A stretch of DNA of 21,888 nucleotides, taken from CAZPCZ01 sp964585225. GTDB taxonomy: Bacteria > Patescibacteriota > Patescibacteriia > JACPHY01. The notes under the pieces are model-generated. The model was not told the origin of the DNA and did no database searches. It saw only the letters and a program-made list of their open reading frames with translations. Where the stretch lies: contig CAZPCZ010000017.1 of assembly GCA_964585225.1 (NCBI GenBank), forward strand, positions 1 through 21,888. The letters run 5' to 3'. Positions 7,799-14,238 of the stretch are shown one piece after another. The position numbers and the translations under genes were made by a program. Positions within the stretch are counted from its first letter, which is position 1. Each line of letters begins with the position of its first letter.

Positions 7799-7813
7799 CG
7801 ACATGGAAACTTG

Positions 7814-7841
7814 GATCCCCCCGATGACCGTCGGGGGGATC
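7814..7841 (+). terminator. Terminator of the PspA/ABC/AAA gene unit
   Basis: GATCCCCCCGA pairs perfectly with TCGGGGGGATC over a 6-base loop, 15 bases after the last stop, then TTCCTATTCTC. It is a strong GC stem with a weak pyrimidine tail. Confidence 0.7.
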
Positions 7842-7861
7842 TTCCTATTCTCGCTTGTGCT

Positions 7862-7896
7862 CCTCCCCTTAGGGTAAGGGGAGGTTGGGAGGGGTT
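7862..7896 (+). repeat. GC-rich hairpin repeat, copy 1
   Basis: CCTCCCCTTA pairs perfectly with TAAGGGGAGG over a GGG loop, and GGTTGGGAGGGG follows. Copies with the same plan (CTCCCC hairpin, then a G-rich arm) occur at 10736, 12551 and, inverted, at 17301. They resemble REP-type elements mobilised by Y1 (IS200-like) transposases; no transposase is present here. Confidence 0.6.
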
Positions 7897-7922
7897 ACGA
7901 TCCTGGATCACCCTGCCGGGCA

Positions 7923-7951
7923 TTGACACGCGCCATCGTTTGTGGCATACT
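7923..7951 (+). promoter_or_regulatory. Sigma-70 type promoter of the dioxygenase gene
   Basis: TTGACA (7923-7928), a 17-base spacer, then CATACT (7946-7951). Transcription would start near 7958, about 31 bases before the ATG at 7989, which leaves room for the GGAGG site at 7979-7982. Confidence 0.75.
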
Positions 7952-7988
7952 CCATAGTCAGTTGATCCTTCCAACCCGGAGGCAAACC

Positions 7989-8999
7989 ATGACGGCGCAC
8001 CAATCGGGGTTCACGTACCTCAAGACCGAGCATGAGATCGCGGCGGAGCTCGGGATTCCGGTTCCGGCGCCGATCCGACTGTTCGATCTCGACGGCCTCG
8101 GCATCGACCGCGCACAGTTCCTCGGGGACCTCGCGCCGAGCTTTCGGCAGCTCGCGTGGGACGAGTACGACGCGAAGCGCGAGCAGGTCGCGTTCCTCAA
8201 GCGCAACTTCCCGCAGCAGGTGGAACGGCTCCGCGATTTCCGCGCGCGGTACTACGCGGGGGAGACGGACCTCCGAGAGGTCCGCGACCTCTTCCGCCAG
8301 CTCGAGCACGACGCGCTGCGGAAGTTCGAGCGCATCCGGTCGTACCGGCGACGCTCCATCGCGCGGTTCGAGGTCGTCAAGGCCGACGATGTCATCTGGC
8401 ACAACCTGTGGCGTGTCGTCCAGCAAGAGTGCCACGGCTTCACGCAGAACGTTGGCCCGGACGACCCGCGAGCGATCGAGCGCATCTTCGATCCGACGGC
8501 GATCGACATCGTGCGGCATCGGGAGTTCCAGCGCCTCATCGTCGCGGTCGCGGAGATGGTTGAGGACGCGGAGACCGAGGCGGGGCGGCTGGTGCACGGG
8601 CTGACGCTCACGTTCCACCAGATGGGCCTCGAGGCGCTCGCGGATGGCGTCGCGCCGACGATGGCGCCGGAGGGGATCCACCGCGATGGCGCCGACTACA
8701 TCGTGTCCGCGCTCGTCGTGGAACGTGATGACGTCGAGGGTGGCGAGAGCGTCATCTTTTGTCCGGACAAGGAGCGGAAGTTCCTGACGGTGACGCTCGC
8801 GCCGGGTCAGGGGTTGTTCCAGGCAGACACGCTCTACACGCTCCCGACGGACCAGCAGCTCTGGCACAACGTGTCGCCGGTGGAACTCCGGGACAGCGAC
8901 GGCGACCAGCGCGGGAGCCGGAACATCTTCGGCTTCGACATCGTCATAGCGCGGGACGAACCTTCCGGTTCGCCCGCGGGCCCACTCCCTCCGCAGTAG
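7989..8999 (+). CDS. 2-oxoglutarate/Fe(II) dioxygenase, isoleucine-4-hydroxylase-like family (PF10014 type)
   Basis: 336 residues. The C-terminal half matches the family that includes Bacillus L-isoleucine-4-hydroxylase: 'PEGIH231-R-D233-GADYIV', then 'ERDDVEGGESVIF', H293 in 'LWHNVSPV', and R311 in 'SRNIFGFDIV'. H231, D233 and H293 would bind iron, and R311 would hold 2-oxoglutarate. The reaction would be oxidative hydroxylation, probably of a free amino acid; the substrate is unknown. About 110 helical residues precede the part I can place, more than in typical members. The start is ATG at 7989 with GGAGG; the frame stays open upstream to a TTG that lies inside the promoter. It is a single-gene unit with its own promoter and terminator, convergent with the RCK gene. 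Confidence 0.82.
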   Translation: MTAHQSGFTYLKTEHEIAAELGIPVPAPIRLFDLDGLGIDRAQFLGDLAPSFRQLAWDEYDAKREQVAFLKRNFPQQVERLRDFRARYYAGETDLREVRDLFRQLEHDALRKFERIRSYRRRSIARFEVVKADDVIWHNLWRVVQQECHGFTQNVGPDDPRAIERIFDPTAIDIVRHREFQRLIVAVAEMVEDAETEAGRLVHGLTLTFHQMGLEALADGVAPTMAPEGIHRDGADYIVSALVVERDDVEGGESVIFCPDKERKFLTVTLAPGQGLFQADTLYTLPTDQQLWHNVSPVELRDSDGDQRGSRNIFGFDIVIARDEPSGSPAGPLPPQ

Positions 9000-9013
9000 T
9001 CGCTTGCTCGCTC

Positions 9014-9088
9014 GTCGCAGCGTAGCAGGCAAAGCCCTACCGCCACGTTACTCCTCGCTCGCTGCGCTCTGAGATCGGTGAGCGAGGA
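9014..9088 (+). repeat. Dispersed intergenic repeat, short copy
   Basis: Shares GGCAAAGCCCTACCGCCAC and CTGCGCTC-GAGATCGG with 341-433 but lacks the central hairpin. GTAG/GGC pairs with GCC/CTAC in its left part. An added inverted repeat, TCCTCGCTC (9052-9060) with GAGCGAGGA (9080-9088), encloses the right block. Confidence 0.6.
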
Positions 9089-9095
9089 ATACAGG

Positions 9096-9131
9096 AACGG
9101 TCCGATGGCCATCGGACCGTTCATCCTTTTT
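9096..9131 (+). terminator. Terminator between the convergent dioxygenase and RCK genes
   Basis: AACGGTCCGATGG and CCATCGGACCGTT form a perfect 26-base palindrome, followed on the + strand by CATCC and five T. The palindrome abuts the stop codon of the minus-strand gene, so it may serve both directions, though a T run exists only for the + strand. Confidence 0.8.
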
Positions 9132-10332
9132 CGGTGAGGAGTGAGACGAGATGTTGGGCGGCCAAGCTCGAGGTCGAGTAGGCGAAGTGGATGTTGAATC
9201 GCGTCTTCATCTCCTCCGCGATTTCCTTATCGAAGATGCGGAGGACGAGGCGGATATCTTTCCGGAGTGAGCGTGCGTTGAGACCGATCTCGAGATTTCG
9301 TATGTCCTCGCTAATCGTCGAGACGAGGCCGGCCGCGTGCAGCACGTCAGCATCCATGAGGTTCTTCGCGAGTGACGCATCGCCGATGAGAACCTTTGCG
9401 CCTGCAGAGCGGACGACATGGAGGAAAAGGTTGTTGGGGTTAGGTTCGAGCGCGATGATTTTCTCTCCACGACGGAGGAGTTCCATGGCCACATGGAACC
9501 CTGTCCGTCCAAGCCCGCAGACGATGATGTGGTTGCGGAGCGAGTACCGCTTGCGTCCAAATTCGAGCGTCTCCGTGCGTCGCTTGATGATGTAGTCCAC
9601 GATGAGTGAGAAGGCGATGAGCGTGAGGACCTGCGCGGTGAGGATGAGGATGGCGCGCGCGGTGACCATCGAGGCCGTGTAGTTGTGGACCACCGCGTCC
9701 TCGAAGTTGAGCCCGCTGATGATCGTCGCGACGAGGTAGAAACTCTGCACCCACGAGGTACCTTCGGTCCATCGGAAGAACAGCACGCCGCCCGCGATGG
9801 CGGCGAGGAGCAGGATGAGGATGTTCCGGACGATGCGGTCGACACGACCGCGCGCGAGCAGTCGTTGGTCGATGTGGAGGAGGGTGCCGTCATCTGCGGT
9901 CGTTCGTTCCTCTCGAGGGTCTCGGTCGCACCGCCTCGGATCTGCGCAGCGAACCGCATCTGCGAACGTCGCCGACGCGATCGCGTGCGGATTGAACACG
10001 TGGACGGATGGATGGCTCGCGGCGATGTGCGCGACGAGGTTCTCGTTCGTGATGGTCACGAAGATGCGGCCTCGCGTCGTGATGGCGAGTGTGGCGAGGA
10101 GGAGGTTGATGTTCCGGGAGTCAGAGTCCTCGAGGAGGCACACCGTCGGCGCCAAAGCTGCTCCGCTGGCATCGAGGACCTCCTTGGCGTGTTCGAGGTC
10201 GCTCTTCTCGAGCGTATCCTCAACGAACCGTTCGCTCGGGACGTGAGCGAACGGAATGCTTCGGGTTCGGAGTTTCTTTCCGAGCCGGAACGCCAAGTGG
10301 CTGGAGCCGACGATGAGGATGGGAGGAGCCAT
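9121..10332 (-). CDS. RCK-TM-TM-RCK potassium-channel-like NAD-binding protein without a GYG filter
   Basis: 403 residues. The N-terminal TrkA-N-like domain starts ILIVGSSHLAFRLGKKL (glycine motif weak). TM1 is at about 169-187, a pore-helix-like segment at 197-211 (SFYLVATIISGLNFED), and TM2 at about 225-249. A second TrkA-N domain at about 267-400 has an intact G273-L-G275-R-T-G278 nucleotide site. This is the order of ligand-gated two-TM K+ channels with regulatory RCK domains, but the filter TVGYG is replaced by ISGLNFE, so it may pass another ion, or none. Start ATG lies beside an AT-rich repeat and no clear ribosome site is seen. It lies 148 bases downstream of gyrB on the same strand. 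Confidence 0.82.
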   Translation of the reverse strand: MAPPILIVGSSHLAFRLGKKLRTRSIPFAHVPSERFVEDTLEKSDLEHAKEVLDASGAALAPTVCLLEDSDSRNINLLLATLAITTRGRIFVTITNENLVAHIAASHPSVHVFNPHAIASATFADAVRCADPRRCDRDPREERTTADDGTLLHIDQRLLARGRVDRIVRNILILLLAAIAGGVLFFRWTEGTSWVQSFYLVATIISGLNFEDAVVHNYTASMVTARAILILTAQVLTLIAFSLIVDYIIKRRTETLEFGRKRYSLRNHIIVCGLGRTGFHVAMELLRRGEKIIALEPNPNNLFLHVVRSAGAKVLIGDASLAKNLMDADVLHAAGLVSTISEDIRNLEIGLNARSLRKDIRLVLRIFDKEIAEEMKTRFNIHFAYSTSSLAAQHLVSLLTEKG

Positions 10333-10334
10333 CG

Positions 10335-10478
10335 AAAAATTTCTAATTTCTAATTCCTAATGACTAATCAAATCCCAATACCTCGAATACCAAAATCCAG
10401 AAATAAGCTGTTTGGTTATTGGTCATTGGAGCTTGGTCATTGATTAGAAATTAGAAATTCGTCATTAGAAATTTAGTT
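10335..10478. repeat. AT-rich palindromic intergenic element
   Basis: The whole gap between gyrB and the RCK gene is AT-rich, unlike everything around it. It is an imperfect long inverted repeat built of AATTTCTAAT units on the left and ATTAGAAATT units on the right. Inner arms such as CTAATGACTAATCA and TTGGTCATTG carry related short words. From memory, this kind of element is common between genes of Parcubacteria-like genomes and resembles a MITE. It must also hold any promoter and ribosome site of the RCK gene. Confidence 0.75.
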
Positions 10479-10480
10479 GC

Positions 10481-12688
10481 TCAAATATCCAAATTCTTCA
10501 CCGTCTTCGCATGCGTCTGGATGAATTTCTTCCTCGGCTCCACCTCCGACCCCATGAGGACGTCGAAGATTGCGTCCGCTTTTTGCGCGTCATCCACGGT
10601 CACGCGCTTCAAGACGCGTCGAGCAGGGTCCATGGTCGTCTCCCACAGCTGTTCCGGGTTCATCTCGCCTAACCCTTTGTACCGCTGGATGGAAGCCTTG
10701 ATTTCGGTGGCGATTTCCTGTTTTGCGTCCTCTTTCTCCCCCTCCCTCCGGGAGGGGGAGGTGTGGGGGTGGGGCGCTTTCCTGCGTTGTTGCATCTCCT
10801 TCAGGATTCGATCCCGCTCGTCATCGCTGTACGCGTACCGCACCTCCTTCCCGACCTGGATGCGGTAGAGCGGCGGTTGTGCGATGTACACGTGCCCCTG
10901 TCGGACGAGCTCCGAGAAGTACCGCCAGAAGAGCGTGAGGAGGAGTGTGCGGATGTGCGATCCGTCCACGTCCGCGTCGGTCGCGATGATGATGCGGTCG
11001 TAACGGAGCTTCGCAATTTCGAACTGCTCGCCGATGTTCGTCCCGAGCGCGATGATGAGCGACTTGATTTCGTTGTTCGCGAGCATCTTGTCGAGCCGCG
11101 CGCGTTCGACGTTGAGGATCTTCCCGCGCAATGGGAGGATCGCCTGGAACTCGCGATTGCGTCCCGATTTCGCACTGCCTCCGGCCGAATCTCCTTCCAC
11201 AATGAACATCTCCGACGCCTTCGGGTCCCGCGAGGAGCAGTCTGCGAGCTTTCCCGGCAACGTGAGCCCCTCGAGCACGCCCTTGCGGAGCACAGTCTCC
11301 CGCGCGGCCTTCGCGGCCGCCCGCGCCTGCGCGGTGAGCAGGCACCGCGCGATGATCGCCTCGGCGTTCCGCGGGTGTTCCTCGAGGAACGCTGCGAACG
11401 CGTCGCCGAACACCGTCGCGACCGCGGTCTGCGCTTCGGGGTTCCCGAGCTTCGCCTTCGTCTGCCCCTCGAACTGGGGGTCTTTCACCTTCACGCTCAC
11501 GATCGCGGTGAGCCCCTCGCGGACGTCCTCACCGCTCAGGTTCTCGTCCTTCTCCTTCAGGTACCCCTTCGCGCGCGCGTACGCGTTGAGCGTCCGCGTG
11601 AGGGCAGTGCGGAAGCCCTGGATATGCGTGCCACCTTCGGGGTTCACGATGTTGTTCGCGAACGCGAGGACATTCTCGCGGACGTCCTTGTTGTATTGGA
11701 GTGCAACCTCCACCTGGATGCCATCAGATTCCTTATCGACGTAGCACACCGCATCGTGCGCGGGGTCCTTGCGTTGGTTCAAGTGGCGGACGAACGACGC
11801 GATCCCACCCTCGAAGTGGAAGGTGTACGTGCGGAGTGGTAGCACCGTGGCTGCCGCTTTTGGATCGAAGGCGCTCGCGAGGAGCTGTTGCCCGAGCGCC
11901 GACTCCTCCCGGAGGTCCTCAATGATGTACGTGACACCCTTCGTGAGGTACGCCTGCTGTCGGATGTGGTCGAGGATGGTCTGACGGTCAAACCGAATTC
12001 CTTCCGTGAAGATGACCGGATCCGGGTGGAACGTGACCGCGGTCCCAGTGCCGGCAGACGGCTGCCTGCCGATCGCCTTCACCTTCGCCCTCGGGACGCC
12101 GCGTTGGTACTCCTGCACCCAGAGTTGGCCATCGCGCTTCACCTCGGCCCGGAGCAACGTCGAGAGCGCGTTGACGACCGAGACACCGACGCCGTGGAGC
12201 CCGCCGGACACCTTGTACCCGCCGCCGCCGAACTTGCCACCGGCATGGAGCTTCGTCATGACGAGCTCGAGCGCGCTCGTCTTGAATTGCGGGTGCGGGT
12301 CCACCGGGATGCCGCGACCGTCGTCAATCACCTGGACGTGGTCATCGGGGAGAAGGCGGATCGTGATGCGCTTCGCGTACCCGGCCATCGCCTCGTCGGT
12401 GCCGTTGTCCACCACCTCATTGACGAGGTGGTGGAGCCCGGGGGATCCGGTCGTGCCGATGTACATCCCCGGCCGCTTGCGCACCGGATCGAGTCCCTCG
12501 AGCACCGTGATCTGCTGCGCACGGTACTCAGTCGCACTCTTCTCGCGTTTCTCTCCCACTCCCTTGGAGGGGGAGCGGGCGTGCCCCGCGGAGCCTTGGC
12601 GAAGTGGGGAGGGGGTGGACCCTCGTTTGCCCTTTGCCATATCAGACCATCGAATCAAACAGAGAGGCCCTGGCTGTGGGCCGCTCAT
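10481..12688 (-). CDS. gyrB: DNA gyrase subunit B
   Basis: 735 residues. The GHKL ATPase starts at 'ITVLEGLDPVRKRPGMYIG' (about 60-78), with E91 and N95 in NEVVDNGTDEA and 'VIDDGRGIP'. The transducer domain follows, then TOPRIM with 'VEGDSAGGSAKSGRNREFQAI' and 'ATDADVDGSHI', and the C-terminal 'QRYKGLGEMNPEQLWETTMDP'. With GyrA it introduces negative supercoils using ATP. Two stretches are encoded by GC-rich hairpin repeats: residues 24-46 and 639-651. I use ATG at 12688, where AAGG lies 5 bases upstream and TATGGT (12709-12704) could be a -10. ATG at 12640 is possible but has no ribosome site. No usual E. coli-type tail insert is needed; length is close to a CPR-size GyrB plus the repeats. 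Confidence 0.97.
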   Translation of the reverse strand: MSGPQPGPLCLIRWSDMAKGKRGSTPSPLRQGSAGHARSPSKGVGEKREKSATEYRAQQITVLEGLDPVRKRPGMYIGTTGSPGLHHLVNEVVDNGTDEAMAGYAKRITIRLLPDDHVQVIDDGRGIPVDPHPQFKTSALELVMTKLHAGGKFGGGGYKVSGGLHGVGVSVVNALSTLLRAEVKRDGQLWVQEYQRGVPRAKVKAIGRQPSAGTGTAVTFHPDPVIFTEGIRFDRQTILDHIRQQAYLTKGVTYIIEDLREESALGQQLLASAFDPKAAATVLPLRTYTFHFEGGIASFVRHLNQRKDPAHDAVCYVDKESDGIQVEVALQYNKDVRENVLAFANNIVNPEGGTHIQGFRTALTRTLNAYARAKGYLKEKDENLSGEDVREGLTAIVSVKVKDPQFEGQTKAKLGNPEAQTAVATVFGDAFAAFLEEHPRNAEAIIARCLLTAQARAAAKAARETVLRKGVLEGLTLPGKLADCSSRDPKASEMFIVEGDSAGGSAKSGRNREFQAILPLRGKILNVERARLDKMLANNEIKSLIIALGTNIGEQFEIAKLRYDRIIIATDADVDGSHIRTLLLTLFWRYFSELVRQGHVYIAQPPLYRIQVGKEVRYAYSDDERDRILKEMQQRRKAPHPHTSPSRREGEKEDAKQEIATEIKASIQRYKGLGEMNPEQLWETTMDPARRVLKRVTVDDAQKADAIFDVLMGSEVEPRKKFIQTHAKTVKNLDI
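10736..10774. repeat. GC-rich hairpin repeat, copy 2, inside gyrB
   Basis: CTCCCCCTCCC (10736-10746) pairs perfectly with GGGAGGGGGAG (10750-10760) over TCC, and a G-rich arm GTGTGGGGGTGGGG follows. The 39 bases are in frame in gyrB and encode Pro/His/Ser/Arg residues (PHPHTSPSRREG) just before the conserved RYKGLGEM block. Confidence 0.75.
12551..12618. repeat. GC-rich hairpin repeat, copy 3, in the gyrB 5' end
   Basis: CTCCCACTC and GAGGGGGAG pair with one mismatch, GCGGG pairs with CCCGC, and a G-rich arm GTGGGGAGGGGGTGG closes the element. It is the longest copy, with an extra middle part. In the gyrB frame it encodes residues 24-46, ahead of the conserved ATPase domain. Confidence 0.65.
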
Positions 12689-12764
12689 GCTTACCTTGAG
12701 GATACCATAGAGAGTCGCGGTATTCCAGTGTGCTCAGCCAGGATTTCCACATCTCCAATGGCTC

Positions 12765-12797
12765 CATTGACGGAAGTAAATTCGTCAATGCTTGACG
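12765..12797 (+). promoter_or_regulatory. Three alternating TTGACG/CGTCAA words, possible operator
   Basis: CATTGACG (12765-12772) faces CGTCAATG (12783-12790), and the same CGTCAA word also faces TTGACG (12792-12797) across TGC. The third word is the -35 of the carbonic-anhydrase operon promoter. Overlapping inverted repeats on a -35 box suggest a repressor or activator site. Confidence 0.45.
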
Positions 12798-12819
12798 ATT
12801 CCTTCGATTTGTGTAAAGG
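12792..12819 (+). promoter_or_regulatory. Promoter of the carbonic-anhydrase/NfeD/flotillin operon
   Basis: TTGACG (12792-12797), a 16-base spacer and TAAAGG (12814-12819), preceded by TG at 12812-12813. The start would be near 12826, giving a leader of about 85 bases before GTG at 12912. Confidence 0.55.
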
Positions 12820-12911
12820 TGTAGGCGCTCAGGGTGGCTGAGTGGGTTCGTTCCAGAGAGGACCGCTCGTTCACAACACCACACGCAACCGGATTGCGAG
12901 GAGGCACCATC

Positions 12912-13535
12912 GTGAGGACCATTCGAATCGTTGGCGTGGTGCTCCTCGTGGGCACCGTCATCGGCGGCCTCATCTGGGGCGCCTGGTATCTCGAGGAGTA
13001 CTCGAAGCGGATCAGAACCGTGGTCGTGGAGCGACCTGGCGGCGACCTCTTCGCTATCGAGATCGAGGAGCGTGAGGGTCCGATCGTCTTCGTCCAATGC
13101 GACGAGGACGAGTTCGAGGAGTCTTTCGCCGCGTTCCGGAAGTTCCTCAACGTCGAGGGGACGCCCCTCGCCGTTCCGGGAGGGCCGATGCTCATCGCGC
13201 AGGCACCTACCGAGGTGTCCGAGGAGCTCAAACCGGCCCAGCGGGCGGCGATCGAGATCCTCAAGCGGCACGCACCGCGGCGGATCATCCTCCTCGCCCA
13301 TTCGGACTGTCTGCTCTACGACACGGTCGCGGCCTGGCAGGATCGGCTCGATTCGGTGAAGCAGAAGCAGTTCGACGACCTGAAGCGTACCGTCGCCGTC
13401 ATCGAGCGCTGGCTCCCCCACACGAAGGTGGAGGTGTACTATGCGCTCCGCGACGGCAAGCAGATCCGATTCAACCCGGTGGACCTCTCACCGCGAGCGG
13501 GTCCGTCGGAGCGTGGATCGCTCGAGGGTCGCTGA
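12912..13535 (+). CDS. Membrane-anchored beta-carbonic-anhydrase-like protein, active-site dyad lost
   Basis: 207 residues from GTG, with GGAGG 7 bases upstream; an earlier in-frame GTG at 12834 lacks a ribosome site and would put charged residues before the TM. One TM at residues 6-25 follows a short basic start. The rest aligns by eye with the second carbonic-anhydrase-like gene at 15919: 'PIVFVQC63-DEDE', 'VPGGPMLIA', 'RRIILLAH130-SDC133' and 'VEVYYALRDGKQIRFNPV'. Cys63, His130 and Cys133 could bind zinc as in beta-carbonic anhydrases. The CxDxR catalytic dyad reads C-D-E-D-E here, so normal CO2 hydration is doubtful. It opens an operon with NfeD and flotillin. A zinc-binding scaffold or regulator is possible. 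Confidence 0.72.
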   Translation: MRTIRIVGVVLLVGTVIGGLIWGAWYLEEYSKRIRTVVVERPGGDLFAIEIEEREGPIVFVQCDEDEFEESFAAFRKFLNVEGTPLAVPGGPMLIAQAPTEVSEELKPAQRAAIEILKRHAPRRIILLAHSDCLLYDTVAAWQDRLDSVKQKQFDDLKRTVAVIERWLPHTKVEVYYALRDGKQIRFNPVDLSPRAGPSERGSLEGR

Positions 13536-13593
13536 TCAGCAAGACCACGAACAACCTGTAGATGCGGCTCACGGACGCCGCAGGAGGTGTCAC

Positions 13594-14199
13594 ATGTTCG
13601 AGTGGGCTACATCGCTCCTCTCGGGCGCGATGGCGGAACTCATGTTCCTCGCCATCTGCATCGGGAGTGCGGTCATCACCACCTTCTCCCTCATCTTTGG
13701 GGGGGACCACGATGCCGATCACGGAGACGTCGGTGGCGACCACGGAGACGTGGGTGGCCACGACGTGCACCACGACGACGGCGACCACAGCCGCGACGGT
13801 CCCGGCTTCTTCTCGGTGCGGGGGCTCACGCTCTTCGGCACCGGCTTCGGGGGGGTCGGTTACCTCGTTCAGCACTTCACGAGCCGCACGCTCACGGCGG
13901 GAGCGTCGGGGCTTGCCGCGGGCGTCGCGCTCGCGGCGGTCGGCCTCGCCTTCATCCGCGCCTTCTACCACCAGCAGGCGTCGTCGCTCGTCCCTTCGGG
14001 GGCGATCGTCGGCGCGGTGGGTATGGTTACCACCTCGATTCCGCGCGACGGAGCCGGGGAGGCAGAGTTCACGGTCGGCGGTATCCACACGACACGGCTC
14101 GCGACGAGCGCGAACGGCGCGGCGATCGAGCGCGGGAAGACGGTGCGCGTGGTGCGCGCCGCCAGCCACGCGGTCGTCGTCGAGCTACTCGCCTCGTAG
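13594..14199 (+). CDS. NfeD-family protein with His/Asp-rich loop (YuaF-like)
   Basis: 201 residues from ATG with AGGAGG 6 bases upstream. TM1 is at about residues 13-35. A loop at 38-68 holds 7 His and 11 Asp, including two copies of DHGDVGG. Further TMs lie at about 73-98 and 101-126. The C-terminal 65 residues have the OB-fold pattern of NfeD: 'SGAIVGAVGMVTTSIPRDGAGEAEFTVGG...ARSANG' type, here 'RLATSANGAAIERGKTVRVVRAASHAVVVEL'. NfeD proteins pair with flotillins in membrane domains, and the flotillin gene is next, 39 bases away. Acidic His-rich loops are known in this family; metal binding is plausible but unproven. The order matches the Bacillus yuaF-yuaG pair. Confidence 0.85.
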   Translation: MFEWATSLLSGAMAELMFLAICIGSAVITTFSLIFGGDHDADHGDVGGDHGDVGGHDVHHDDGDHSRDGPGFFSVRGLTLFGTGFGGVGYLVQHFTSRTLTAGASGLAAGVALAAVGLAFIRAFYHQQASSLVPSGAIVGAVGMVTTSIPRDGAGEAEFTVGGIHTTRLATSANGAAIERGKTVRVVRAASHAVVVELLAS

Positions 14200-14238
14200 T
14201 CCAATCGAAACGAAACAACAAAGGAAAGGAGTAACACC

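Noticed and set aside
5159..7804. Minus-strand open frame of 881 codons opposite the AAA gene
   Set aside because: The reading is Arg/Asp/Leu-rich and repetitive. The plus strand encodes AAA motifs in order, so the minus frame is a composition artefact.
12834..12911. Earlier GTG start at 12834 for the membrane-anchored carbonic-anhydrase-like protein
   Set aside because: No ribosome site precedes it, and it would put 26 charged residues before the TM. GTG at 12912 follows GGAGG.
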